Shown here: positions 1 to 11,518 of the stretch, in pieces
Layout of the letters: every line of letters begins with the position of its first letter
Position numbering within the stretch: the first letter of the stretch is position 1
Assembly: GCA_022496205.1 (NCBI GenBank)
Contig: WTXD01000009.1
Coordinates: 1-64,000, forward strand
Origin: Gloeopeniophorella convolvens
Lineage: Eukaryota > Basidiomycota > Agaricomycetes > Russulales
Length of the DNA stretch: 64,000 bases
Direction of reading: 5' to 3'
The notes under the pieces: model-generated
Seen by the model: only the letters and a program-made list of their open reading frames with translations
Told to the model about the DNA's origin: nothing
The model's database searches: none
Translations under genes and position numbers: made by a program

Positions 1-101
1 TCGGTGGGGTTGATAACGCTGACCCCAGCTATTAGGGAAGTGGTAAGCAAGGGCTTATTCCGCAGTCGGGAAATTGACTTATGTAGGCATAGAGAATTTT
101 C

Positions 102-776
102 GTGCATGCTAGCGACAATGCACAAAACTGGAGATTGAAGCAAGAACCCCCTCCTCAGCCAGTGTCCGCCGAGCCCCCGCCCACACAAGCCACGATAATC
201 GCTGAGGGAAGCAATCTCGTTACTCCCGCCCCCGAAGACGCGAAAACATTGCCCGAGACGACGACCAAAAAGAGAGGACGCCAGGCGACGCCTTCAGACG
301 AACCCGAGATACGGAAGCGGCGTAGATCTGTAGGCACCTCTACATCGCAGCACCCTGAGGGGCAAGCGCGGCCGGCCAAGGAGTCACAGCGGTCCGAGGA
401 ATCCAGAGGGAAGCAGGCCGCTTCGGAGGGCGCGCTTGCTACCTCTTCGAGCATTACGCTAGAGGAGGTCGTACCTGACAGCCAGGGGGAGGAAGAGGTG
501 AGGCCAACAGCAATTTTCTTGGAGAGCCGACCCATACCTGAAGATGTCTATTACGACTTCATGGGGAGCTTGGACGACTTGATGGAGAGCCAAATGTCTC
601 AATTGGGACCCACGCAGCTTGACAGACTTGAAGAACACAAGGTACGCGGTATGAATTTATTCATATACAGTGCGACAAGACTGAAATATCCTCGGGGCTA
701 GGCCAACTACGAACGTTGGAAGGCCAGTAAGGACGCCACGACCTCTAGTAGGAGTTGTGAGGGAGCCCGGATATAG
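102..776 (+). CDS. Partial low-complexity protein of unknown function
   Basis: Not recognised. Reading is open from about 102 to an intron at 642-701 (CACAAG then GTACGC; acceptor GGGGCTAG), followed by a short last exon ending in TAG at 774-776. The first ~140 residues are rich in Pro, Glu, Ser and Lys with a basic patch (KKRGR, RKRRR) that could be a nuclear localisation signal. The end is an acidic, probably helical stretch (EDVYYDFMGSLDDLMESQ) running into LDRLEEHKANYERWK. No in-frame ATG starts the open stretch, so the 5' end lies left of the window or in an upstream exon. It could be a small nuclear protein. Coding nature is inferred from reading-frame length, composition and a clean intron only. 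Confidence 0.4.
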
Positions 777-984
777 TAAAGAGCCTGCTTACCAGGATGT
801 GACATGACCGCTTCTGAGGACTTCAAAACACTTTCGCTGCAATAGGTTGAGTCGATGTACGAGGCGCGTTGTAGTGACGATGTAGCAGATCCTTAGTATA
901 TTACAGAAAGCAATGTCGATAACAAATGGTCCGATGCGGTGTCCGTCTAGAGTACATTGGCCGCGCGAGCAAGAAGAAGCGCGA

Positions 985-2365
985 CTACGTCTGTACAATT
1001 GTTAGAACAAACGCAACACAAACCGTTGCATGCTCACCCCGATGCGTGAGATCGCGCGTGTCCAGGGTACTCTTCACCCTCTTCCACTTCTGGGATAGGA
1101 CGTGAGCGCTCCAATGGCACCAGCCATCCCGCGCAGCCCCTTCCAGTCAACGTCACTCTCTTTGTCGACGTCCTGAAGTGCGACCCTGCCGGAATTATGA
1201 ATCCGAAAAGCCTGCAGGCCAGGTGATGGCTCACCTGGTGATAAGGATGCGGTCGTCCGCATCGCTCCACATTGTTTTGTCCCCACTCCCAGAGACCTTT
1301 GGTTCCAATGAATCATACCTCGATTGGAAGTCAGCGACAGTATCGAAAAAGTGTAATATCACGAACCATTTGTTCTGGCATTGTTGGGCACTACGCGCAT
1401 TGTTCATGCGCTTGGAAACGCCCTTCCAGAAGCCCCGGACTTGGGTGTTGATCTGCCCTTCCTGGGCGAGGTCACGCATGATGCTCAAAAGGGCTTGTTC
1501 TTCATCATCGGTCCAAGTTCCTGCGGCACGTGAGACTTTCGGTCGATTGCCACAAGTCGCGCACTCACCTCGGCGTCTGGTGGGCGCGGCCTGTAAATGC
1601 TTGATGTATCGGTCGCGGCAATCTGAGGCCGCTCGCTCCAGAGAGGCCGCAATTTCATCCCAGTCACCCTCAGTTTCATCGAACGCACTAGAATGTGGCA
1701 TGAATAAGAGGCTGAATGGCCCGAGCGATACTCACCGGAGCAATTCATCGTCCTCCAGAGAAGTCCACTTCCCCCGTTTGGCCATGGGATGATACGCGCG
1801 ACGGATGTAATCATACACAGCTCGGACGCCGCGAGAGGGCACAACGCGGGCTCGAGGTCCATGAGTATGGCCACCAAAAGGAGGTGAAAGACATACCAAC
1901 GCGAGTCCAGAACCCGGATGCGGTCAGGGGTTCTTTGACCGCGATTAGATTTCGAATGGCTCGCTCGTCAAGCCCATTCTCCTATCCAAAAACCATGGTT
2001 TAAGCCACACTGGTGAGATATCCAGAGATGACGACGCGCCTGACAATAGCGGTCGACCTCATCCTTCACTGACTGAGCCTCCTCGGCGGTGAACGGGCCC
2101 CGTCGACATTCGATACCTAGTAAGGATACCGCGTCCTTTCAGATTATCGCCGCGTTCAAATCACGAGGCAATACGTACCGTACTTCTTCTGAAATTGCGC
2201 CGGCGAGATCCATTTCGTTGCTAGAAGATCGGCGGCGTGCTGCATGGGCCCTGTTGATGCTCGGTCAGCGTTTGAACTCTCGATCGTACACAGAATCGAT
2301 AAGAGTACTATATCCCATAAGGATATTTTTTTTTTGTCTCCGTTGCTTGCTTTGAGAACTTTCAC
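985..2365 (-). CDS. Reb1/TTF-I-like Myb DNA-binding protein, with an apparent frameshift
   Basis: Likely binds rDNA terminator or promoter sites like fungal Reb1 and animal TTF-I. Exons read on the minus strand give KWISPAQFQKKYG, then a Myb-like repeat beginning RRGPFTAEEAQSVKDEVDRY, then ENGLDERAIRNLI, then SRGVRAVYDYIRRAYHPM and KRGKWTSLEDDELLR. Next come DWDEIAASLERAASDCRDRY, a further repeat (TWTDDEEQALLSIMRD to FWKGVSKRMNNARSAQQCQNKW), and MWSDADDRILI. Four introns of about 48-50 bp join these segments well. The expected last repeat, ending WSAHVLSQKWKRVKSTL, lies in a different frame from the preceding DVDWKGL. The shift falls at the CGCG tract near 1129-1134 and equals two extra bases. 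This is either an inactivated copy or a sequence error. The join near 2000-2030 and the 5' end are unresolved. The family call is firm; exact function is inferred. Confidence 0.72.
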
Positions 2366-3069
2366 GCCATCGCGTCATCTTCCGTATTTTTGTCTATGTA
2401 CACAATAACAGTCTACAGTACTAATGAAGCCGTGTACTAACAAACTACGGGACTTTATGTCTGTGGCCAGAGTTTAGGTCAGCGCGCGAAAGATGGAGGG
2501 GCGAAAGGAAAAATCGAGCGGACCGGCGTGCCGCCCAAATGCTGGCTTGCTCGCGGTGGGATGGAAGACTCCGGCGCGTGCCAGGGCTCGGAGTCCGCGC
2601 CCGAGCCCGATGCACGTGCGTCCCACCGCGAGTCGAGCAAGACATCACGCATTCGGAAACGCCCGAAGCAGCCTTTCCGACGTTCCCCCGCCCCCATTGA
2701 GCGTACCTATGGTGCTGCTAATGTGTAGATATAGTAGCATGTAGAATCAGTAGAATTTGATCACGCCTGAATGCGATGAAGTAGAGGTGAAATAAGTCCG
2801 AGGGATAACAACGGAGAGTACCCTAAAGACAAGTATAAGGAAGCGTGCTGATCATGCAGCCCAGGGTTTAGCTACTGCGCGGTATGGACAAGACGTCGGT
2901 GTGCCTGGAGTTGTGCCCACCCCGCCGTGCTAAGTCTGTGTTACGTCTTTCACCCGCATACCTGACTCCACTTATCCACAGGTCAGAGGGTACATAAACG
3001 CCGCCTCTGTGGTCCAGGTTGCTCAGCCTCGCGCCCCCTATCCTCCCTCATACACTAGCACCTCACATC
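2366..3069. other. Intergenic, divergent promoter region
   Basis: Lies between the 5' side of the Reb1-like gene and the start of the Spt5-like gene. It contains a GC-rich patch near 2480-2700 that is open in several frames, but no conserved product is recognisable. The 5' exon of the Reb1-like gene could lie here. A TACATAAA box near 2991 sits about 80 bases before the next ATG. Confidence 0.4.
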
Positions 3070-5790
3070 ATGTCCCTTTCAGACTATCCGGTATGTATTG
3101 CATGCACCTCACGGAATGATGCCTTACAAATAGCGATAGGGTCTTCGCTTCTTGGACTTGGAAGCCATTCGCGATGACAGGGAGGAGGAGGAGGAGGAGG
3201 ATGAGGAAGATGATGGTTTCTTGAACGGTGCGCCCATGCCTGCCCGCCGGTAACGGTTCGTGCTAACATGGTGGCCAGACGATGGAGATGACCTCGAGGA
3301 AGGCCTTGATGAAGAGGGTGATGATACCCTCGGAGCAAACAGGCTTCTGAGCAGCGATCAGAGCGTCCAGGAAGCTGCGCGGGATGCTGAACAGCATGCG
3401 CAGAGGTTTAGGTCTGTTGCCTCCAACGCCCGGCCGCGCGACCCCTCGGCGGACGACTCGTTCCCCGTGGACCTCAGGCTCTCACACATCAACGACCCCG
3501 ACGTCTGGTGTGTGAAAGTGAAGGTATGAACAACTATTCTGTATCCCAGAAAGCCACCGTTCTCATCGCGCCTGCACAGCGGGGGTGCGAGAGAGACGTT
3601 GTATTCCAATTGGCAAGGCGTTCCATTCAGGCGACCGGATCCCGGTCGCCCGCAATAGCCAGCGCCTTCAGCAGGGATAGCATCCCTGGCTATGTTTTCA
3701 TCGAATCTCTGGGGCGCTCTGCCGTGACCCATGCGATCTCAGGGCTAGTTCTCGTGCTGCCCACCCCTCCAGTCTTGATCGATTTGGACTCGCGCCCACC
3801 TCTACTGCATTCACGCGCCCTCCTTCGAGAGAAGATCGAGGTTGGGCAGTGGGTGCGCTGCGACCTCGGTCGATACCACGGAGACGTAGGCTTCGTGTTC
3901 GACAAGAACGACGAGTACGACCAAAACCTCGTGGTCGCCCTGGTTCCAAGACTCCGCCCCAAGGCGGATCTGCGCAGCCATGCTCGGGAAGGCGAAGGCG
4001 TTCCGCGCGCATCGAAGAGGAAAAGGGCCTCCCGCCCTGAACCCCACGGCTGGGACGTCGACAAAGCCCTGGAAGAGTGGGGCCGACATCGCGTCAAGCT
4101 TCAAGAAAACGGTTGCTACCTGCTCGACGACGTCAAATATGACGACCACGTTGTATTCTGGCCCATTCCGTCGACTCACGTTCGCGCGTGCACCTCGCCA
4201 CCGATAGATCTAACCCCTTTTTTCGGGTCGGCCACTCTTAGGGACGAGCCAACGTTTGTTCCCTGGCTTCTCCGCAGCATCCACGACACAGTCAAACAGG
4301 GCACGCGAGTACTGGTGACGTCTGGGGAGCTGCAAGGGCTGGTAGGGTATGCCGACAGGGTCACTGACAGAAAAGCGCAAGTTGTCGCCAGGGGAAACTC
4401 AGCAGGCGCAAGCCTACCTGAGATGCGCAGCATCTTGGACGTGGATTCGATGGTCCCGTATTTCATTCCTGGGGACCCGGTCAAGGCCCGCTGGTCTACG
4501 TCCAGGGGTGTAGTGATCCAGGCAGACTATGAAACCAACAAGCTGGTATACGTAGATATGGATTACACGGTCGAGGTGTGTCAGAACCTTAGGTTTGTAA
4601 CCCCCATTGATTGAAAGCAGATGCCAACGAACACCTACGCCGTTGAATTTGACGAACCGGAGTGGCTGGGGCGCAAGTTTCCGCCGGGTCTCTGGGTCGA
4701 ATTCGACCGCGTAGAAGAGAAGACTGGCCGTATGGGACTCGTGCGCGCCCGCATTTTGTCCCACGAGGGGACTAAACTCCGGCTCGCGCCCGAAGACAAC
4801 CACATAAAGGTACGCACAGTAAACCTGGAGAATAATTGAGCATTCCATGGCTGATTGTTGCGTGTTACAGGTCGTCCTTGACGTGTCCGAAGTCCGCGTA
4901 TGTGCAAAGCAAGACAAAGTGATCAATTTCTACGGCGCGACTGTGGTGCACCTCTCGGGCAAGGACGTCATGGTGACGAAGGGGCCCATGAAGGACATCG
5001 CGGCAGTGTCAAAGGCTGCAACGAAGACGGGGCGAGTGTACAACTGCATTCGTACTACGTAGTGTACGGCCATCGCGAGGAGTGGTTCCCTTGGAAGCAC
5101 CTCGCGCTCGTGTAAGCCGCGTCGTCTCTAGGCAAGATGTATACTGATATGACATTGCTAGTACGGAAAAGTGGGCTGACAGAATGCGCGAGCCATCACC
5201 CCAACCGCGAACAGTGACCCCGCCGCCCCCTGACATAGAAGACAGCGGCCGAGCAACGCCGCCGCCACCCTCTCTGGCGGTTGACAACCCCCCCATGACC
5301 CTGTTCCGTGACCGTAAGTCGTAGTAGATCACGCATCTTTACGTAGTGAAAACCGTTTACAGCGCAAGATCACTGGATTCATACAAAGGAGATCCAGACA
5401 CTGCTCGCCTACAAACGCCTCGCCTTGTCAATTCCTAACACAAGCGGAGGGAAGTCGACTGCGCGGAAGAAGTCGGCCAAAACGGTGATCCTCGCCGAGA
5501 GGTTATTCCTTCCAAACCCAGGGGAGGTCATAGTGAACGTCGTGGAAGGGCGAGTTCCGACGCAGGTGTCCGCGGACCCGCGGCATCTCGTCCCATGGCC
5601 ACCATCGGTCGGGAGCGAAGTCGTAATCGTACTCGGTGAGTGGGTAGGATGGGTCGGCAAAGTGGAGGAGAGGATCCAGCGCGAGACTGGCACTGCGTGG
5701 TATCGTGTCCAATTCGATGCTTCGTTCCCCGGGCCTGATCGATCCGTCATGTTCATTCAAGACAATGTAGTCCCCATTCTTGATACATAA
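3070..5790 (+). CDS. Spt5-like protein with KOW motifs, frameshifted copy
   Basis: Resembles the divergent Spt5/NusG-related KOW proteins found in many copies in mushroom genomes. Exon 1 (MSLSDYP, 3070-3090) joins an acidic segment (FLDLEAIRDD, a Glu run, DGFLNDDGDD), as at the Spt5 N-terminus. An NGN-like part follows (DVWCVKVK joined to RGCERDVVFQL, then RDSIPGYVFIESL). KOW-like stretches include VGQWVRCDLGRYHGDVGFVF, GTRVLVTSGELQGLVGYADR and the segment after VHLSGKDVMVTKGPMKG. Introns are 3091-3139, 3228-3278, 3524-3579, 4576-4620 and 4810-4870, with more beyond 5110. In the third KOW the frame breaks at 4991-4996: AAGGACAT where AAGGGACAT would be needed to continue into HRGSVKGCNEDGASVQL. 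The downstream frame stays open to the stop at 5790, so the break looks recent or is a sequence error. True SPT5 is longer and has CTR repeats, so this is not the canonical gene. Confidence 0.7.
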
Positions 5791-7402
5791 TTTGTACATA
5801 TCTGCGCGCTCAAGTTCCCTCTGGTTACAGACATTCAATTCCCTGGTATCCGTACAGTGCGTAGTGCATCCGCTGGCCCGGGAAAGAACCGGACCGAGAT
5901 GATCCGGTATACCAAAGACCCTATACAGCTGGCAACAAGTTGTGAGCCACAGAAACGGGCCCTCGTCAGTCTGCGTGTATCTACATAGGCACTCTCAAGT
6001 CGGCGATGACCAAGCGCGGTGTTCATAGACCTCTGTAGACGTAGCAATTGCATGGTGTACATAACTCTCGGCTACAGGTGCTACAGAGTGCTACAGAGTG
6101 CTACAGATGCCAAAGGGGTAGCTACGACTCCAACGATTTTTCCTGATGTTACCAAATTCCTGGAAAATTTCCTACCAGATGTCTATGGCGCGGGAATCCG
6201 AGGGAAAACTTTAACTTCAGGTACAGACTTTACCCCTTATCAGGAAGCTTGTAGAGAATATCAACTTTACTAATACTCGTTTCTCAAGCTCAAATAGTCA
6301 ACAATAAGTTAAACAAATATTTAGGTTTTTTAAGCCTTCCCATGGGAGAATAAGTCTGCTATGCACGCAGTGTGAAAGCCTGGCAAAGCTGGTCACATGA
6401 TCTGGACTAAGGAGTTACAACTGAACTGTGTGCTATGGTGAAGGTGGGGCTTTCTTTTCCGATACCCAGGCAAACTTTGCAAGTAAAGCCATGATCATAC
6501 TTGGGTAATTCCGGGGGCCAAACATATAAAGTTTGATATAAAGCAACAAAATAAGAATATGTATGGAGTAAGGCATCAAAAGTGCGAGAGAGTTGCAAAA
6601 AAGTGATGAGTCAAAGTCGGTCAAGGCTCGCTTGGTGCGACCCAGGACTGCGGACCGGCACAAAAGTGCGACCAAAACGTTTTTCCTACAATATCCCTGT
6701 CATACTTATCACTGTCCGACGACTCGCGAGCACATTACAGCGGATCGCATAATCTTAGGCCCTTTCTCGACCGCTTACACACACAGGCATTTGATCCCCG
6801 CTGAGCCCAAGATGGAAGGTCCCTCTGTAAGCGCGCTCATTTTGATTAGTCATGCTTGGCTGATGGGCGCGCGGGCAAATGTGATTGGACGGGTCCTGCT
6901 GCTTGGTGATAGTTCCGATCCCCGCTAGACTCCAGCTGTGTGTGTAAAGAGTCAAAAAGGGGCCTATCGTTTTGCAATCCGCTGTAAGTACTGTAGGGTG
7001 TGCATCGGATGCTACAAGATGCTACACCACACCAACGGTCACCGTCTGTCACCCATGTATCTAGTATCCCAATCAAACCCCAACAGTGCTTTCGGTCAAA
7101 TTTCTCCAGACAGAAGATAGGCAATCTCGACAATCCAACAAAGCAAGAATGTATTATGCGGCGCTATAATGTACCTGGGTATCTATCGTGATGCTGAGCA
7201 TCACGTCCAACTCGACAACGAGGAATATCGCGACTGTGAGACAAGTCCGAGGGCAAATAGTTGGCACTTAGCAAAGGTTATCGTAGGTTCGATGCCGGAA
7301 ACGCATTAAAAGCAGAAGGGTAACATAGCGGAAGAGGATAAGAGCGGGAGATGACACGACGAAGGACAGGACAACAGGTAGAGATGACTTCGATGAGGAC
7401 GT
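5791..7402. other. Gene-poor, AT-richer intergenic region
   Basis: About 1.6 kb between the Spt5-like gene and the 3' end of the P450. Base composition becomes clearly more AT-rich from about 6240 to 7190. Only short reading frames occur, and none resembles a known protein. Short TGCTACA repeats sit near both sides of this block (see separate entry). It may be an old mobile-element remnant, but no terminal inverted repeats or coding domains were found. Confidence 0.35.
6066..6112. repeat. Short tandem repeat, TGCTACAGAG units
   Basis: Three to four near-perfect 10-11 base units of the pattern TGCTACAGAG lie head to tail, starting GCTACAGG and ending TGCTACAGATGCC. A related pair, GATGCTACAAGATGCTACA, occurs in the same orientation at about 7009-7027. 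Function is unknown. Confidence 0.7.
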
Positions 7403-9395
7403 TTAGCGAACCTCGCGGGCGTTGAAAATCAAGCGACAGGTCATCGATGCAGGGAAGATGACCTTTCAGAGAATGTCAGTTGCGCCGGGGATGTGCAGAA
7501 CCGTTGACTTACAAAACTATCTCGCATCTCCATGCTCTTCTCGGTCGTCTCAGGCGGCGAGAGCAAATCGAAATTCCTGGCGATCGCGGCCATCGTAATT
7601 CGTAACATCATTTGTGCCAGATTTTGTCCCCCGCAAACACGTGAGCCCGTTCCGAAAGGCATCATGTGCAGGTTCATGGCTGCAAGCTGCTCCCCGTTGT
7701 CCCCCATGTCTAACCATCGTTCGGGGAGGAAGGTGTCCGGAGAAGGGAATACGGAGGAATCACGATGCATGGACCATCCTTGCGTACCGACAATTGTCCC
7801 AGAAGGGAGCGCATAACCCATCAAGTCGAATGCCTCAGGTACAGTCATTTTAGCGTTCGAGTCCGGCACTACCCGCTCGAGCAAACTCGGGGCAGCGCCA
7901 TAGACTCGAAGCCCTGAAAAATATTGATATCGTGTTCGGATGATGAGGTACCTGTCGAACGTACCTTCTTTGACGAATGCGCTCAGATACGGTAGATTCT
8001 GGAGCACGGTGATATCGGGAAAAGTCTTGCGATCAGGCATAGCGGTATCCAACTCGGCTTGAAGCTTCTTCGCTATGTCAGCACGTCGGCTGAGCTCCCA
8101 GCAGAGGTATGAGAGTGTTGCGGATGTTGTATCGCATGCACCAACGCTGGATATAAAATCATGGACTCAAAGCATCTAAGAAAGGATGTCGACTCACAGG
8201 TGGCCTATATGTTCAGAAATGACGTCGCGATCAGAACTCGTATTAGTTGATAGCCCGGAGTGGTAACGAATAAGGCGTTGAACGAGAGTCATCTTCTCGG
8301 ACGGCTCTAACGTCCCCGAAACCATCTGCAACCGTGTTTCATATACTCTTGCACTGACGAACTGATAATCAAATGTTGATAAATGACATACGAGACGATA
8401 CCCAGCAGAACGTGGCCCACCTCAGTCATGATCTTGTCTGAATCACACAGCTGGCGCCAACGACGGTTGGGGATCTGGCACACCAATTTCCAAGCCCAAG
8501 CAGAGATGGCGCTCCTCTAAGGACGATAAAGGAATCATCAGCTCGTCATCGTCCAAAAAGATTGAAACATACGAGAATACCCCGCTTTGGAAAGTCCCCG
8601 ATAGCGGTAACCAGAGGATCCTCTGCATCGGCAGCCCACTTGCTAAGGGCGCCAACACGGTGGCCGAATGAGGACACACACGCGACGTCAACCATGAGCT
8701 GGCGAAAGAAGACGAGACAGTCAATCGCGTGGCCTTTCATGGCACCGTCAAGGATCTAAGAAACAGGACCCAAGTCAGTTTACGGCTCCGGAGGTATTCA
8801 GCATTGTTTCGCACGTCAACCAGTTCGGCGGCAGATTGATGCATATCCGGTTGAAATTGTGAGAGGCTAGCCGGGGTATAATGCGGGGCGTAGCTCTTCT
8901 TGCGGAGAACGTGAGATGCGTGAGGCAGGGTGGTCATGCTGCACACGTTCAATAAACCTGGACATGTTGTATACACTAAATTTAACATACGCGTGGTCGT
9001 TATCATTCCTGAGGCGAATGTCAGCATGAAGTCAACTATTTCAGATAGAGAGATACGAACGTCAGGAGGCTCTTATAGTACTGGCTCTTGTCAAACTTGA
9101 GTATGGAATATACATTCTTTGTCGCGAAGAGATCGTTGAAGACAACCTTGTTAGGGCCGACACGTACAACAGGGCCGTATTCCTCGAATAGGGTATGCAG
9201 AGTTTTGCATTGTTGAAGGCGAAGAACATGGACAGTAAGCCAGAAGTCAGATATCGCTGCATACCAGGGGCCGGGGATGTCGCAGAGAGGAGAGAGACAG
9301 AGATGATATATTGCGCGGAGAACGAAGTAAAGAACGATAACTGAGCCAGTAATGGCGACGAGGTGTCCGGTGACAAGATCCGAGAGGAGAGGCAT
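7403..9395 (-). CDS. Cytochrome P450 monooxygenase
   Basis: Haem-thiolate monooxygenase anchored in the ER membrane; substrate unknown. The N-terminus has a hydrophobic anchor (LVAITGSVIVLYFVLRAIYH) followed by the proline hinge IPGPWYA. The I-helix reads DFISSVGACDTTSATL with the acid-Thr-Thr signature. The ExxR motif is split by an intron (FVKE joined to GLRVYG). The haem loop is FGTGSRVCGG with its Cys ligand, and the C-terminus reads VIFPASMTCRLIFNAREVR. Exon 2 is only 18 nt (TNDNDHA region, near 9000). Numerous ~50 bp introns are in phase, no break was seen, and the length of about 500 residues is normal. The start at 9395 is chosen because it begins the membrane anchor. A DUF7704 membrane protein lies 1.1 kb upstream. 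Family is firm; role is open (secondary metabolism or detoxification). Confidence 0.93.
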
Positions 9396-9499
9396 CGCAA
9401 GGAGGTGGGTGTTTGGAGGGCCTCAAAGAGGGGGAGGGAACGCAGGTTCGGCGGGAAGAAGGGAATGACAGCGAGTTGGATGCCGTCGAGAGCCGCGGG

Positions 9500-9505
9500 T
9501 TTATA
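9500..9505 (-). promoter_or_regulatory. Possible TATA box of the P450 gene
   Basis: TATAAA on the minus strand, about 105 bases before the P450 start codon, inside otherwise GC-rich sequence. Confidence 0.4.
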
Positions 9506-10477
9506 TGCAGGGGCGGATGTGGTCTAGAGTCACTAGTTTGGACGACTTCTACGCGCAAGTGTCGACAGTACGTCTTCGCCGTTCCACCTAAGCAAGGAAG
9601 CGAATTGCTCGAATGGTATGCGTACGCATCGCATACGCTTGATCTCGACGCTCCCCTGCGTCGCCTGGTTCCTGGTCGCACGACCCCCACCGGTAGCGTC
9701 TAGGCGGTGCTCACCTGCAACCGTTGTTATTACATAAAAGCGAATATGTCGGTCTTGCGGCGACCCTTCAAAGTCGCGAGGCGGCGTATTGTCAGATGCA
9801 GCGTAACTTACGAGCACTTGAACCTTCCGAATGTGGCCACGACACCTCGAACGCCCCAAGCTCCCCAACAGATTGGAATGCATAGACAGTCCGATGTGCC
9901 AATCAGCAGCGGTCTTGTGATGTCACAGCTGCAGATTAAGTGGAATGTGCCTGGAGCTCAAGCGACCGATCGTACTCTTGGAATCGGCGTCAACATGGTC
10001 AATTGAAGACTGTTGATCACGGAGTTATAGCGCAGATGGAGAGGAGTTACACTGGCAGTGTCGATCCGAAGTATATGAACGCGGAGCAGAATGTTGTACC
10101 AATGTTCCTGAGCGAGTTGGTGTACCGAGGATAACGCATTGCTTAGTGCCAGCAACAGCGCTCGAGACCCAACGACAGAAGGAGGAATAATAAATATGGC
10201 ATAACATCGAAGATTCGTGAGGAACAACGACCTACTTAGATACGGCCAGGACAAGTGAACGCGCGTAGAACAGACTAGACAACCGACAATCGATATTCTT
10301 CGTACGGACCAGATGCGCCGGGATCGTGACAACATCAGCAACGGAGACTACGCCGTACGGTACTACGTCGAAAGCCCCACCAGCTGTCTGGCCCGCGATT
10401 TCTTCAGAAGCCAGGCAAATCGGTTAGGAAACACAAACACCCGATGAGCACGCCAGGAAAGTACTCACATGAGTTAC
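9506..10477. other. Intergenic, no gene recognised
   Basis: About 1 kb between the P450 promoter and the 3' end of the DUF7704 gene. Some frames are open, but their compositions and order do not resemble a known protein. No repeat or RNA gene was noticed. Confidence 0.4.
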
Positions 10478-10981
10478 TCATTCCGACTTACCGGACTTCG
10501 CTCTCAACGCCGCGTGGCTCATCGTATGACCACCGCTGCGCCTGAGGCCGATGCCCGCCAGAAAGCAAATACGGAGACTTGCGCCCAAATAAACGAAACC
10601 TACGCTCCCCCACGCCATTGCATTCCACTGTGAAACGTTCCAAAAGATCTCATACCCCGCGGGAGCCATGGTTGCGAGGTGACCAAAGTCGGCGACGAGG
10701 AGGCAAAATAGCAGTCGTTTCCATGCCTTGAGGGACGACGTGGAAGACAATACGAGATGCTCGTTCAGGGCGAAAAGTAGGTATAAATTTGCGAGCTGGA
10801 AAAGGCTCATGCGTGTGGGCGTGTCTACGGCAACCCGGGTGTATGCGCTCGTTGTGGGAGCGACGAGATCAACGAGGTAATCGGTTGGCCGGACAGCCGC
10901 ATAGAATGCGCCTGCGAGCGCCGAGATGGGCTCGACGTAGAGGAAAAAAAGTCGATAAGGGAACAAAGGTATGGCGTCCAT
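10478..10981 (-). CDS. DUF7704-type fungal integral membrane protein
   Basis: Function unknown. An uninterrupted reading frame encodes about 167 residues beginning MDAIPLFPYRLFFLYVEP, which matches how I remember the start of this fungal membrane family (motif IPLFPYRLFFLY.EP). Four hydrophobic segments are visible: the first near the N-terminus (to LAGAFYAAV), then LANLYLLFALNEHLVL, LLFCLLVADFGHLATMA and WGSVGFVYLGASLRICFLAGI. The tail is basic (SHAALRAKSGKSE). The frame extends upstream of this ATG, but the conserved family start supports 10981. It is transcribed in the same direction as the P450. Genes of this family are sometimes found near biosynthetic genes, but two genes alone do not make a cluster. 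Confidence 0.75.
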   Translation of the reverse strand: MDAIPLFPYRLFFLYVEPISALAGAFYAAVRPTDYLVDLVAPTTSAYTRVAVDTPTRMSLFQLANLYLLFALNEHLVLSSTSSLKAWKRLLFCLLVADFGHLATMAPAGYEIFWNVSQWNAMAWGSVGFVYLGASLRICFLAGIGLRRSGGHTMSHAALRAKSGKSE

Positions 10982-11518
10982 GATGATTTGCTGCGCACAC
11001 CGCCGCGACTGCCAGTAGTGGGTGTCTGTCTGCCAGACGGCGAACTGTGGCACTGTTGGTAGTTGTTGTGGCCGACTGAATTTCAAACTCCTCGGACCGG
11101 CCGCCGCGGCACTTCTAGATCTGCAACTCGAAGACAGATCAAAAGGTCGCCGGGTCTGGACCTTCCAGCAGAAGCAGTTGGATCACTGCGTTTATAGTAT
11201 GGCGACAGCGGTTCAGCCGCGCTCACGTTCGTGGTTATAATGCAATGTATGAAAGAGAATTTTGAACGACCGCGGCCGGTGGTGAGTAGCGGTGGCATTG
11301 GCAGCCACGTCTTTGGAGAGCTGAATGAGCGTCACCATTAACATGATCGTACGCCATGGTTCAAGTCATGTATTGGACAAGGCGGTCGTACTCGTATGAA
11401 ATGTTCCAGAAGATTATGTCGGAGATTGAGTGCGGGACACGGACGCCCGTTGCAGATCGACGGCCCCACAGGAACAGCGAGAACAACGGGGCTGCTCGCT
11501 CAAGTTGCCTGCGCTGCA
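10982..11518. other. Intergenic, no gene recognised
   Basis: Short frames only. It holds the putative promoter of the DUF7704 gene and the 3' flank of the methionine aminopeptidase gene. No structured repeat was seen. Confidence 0.4.
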
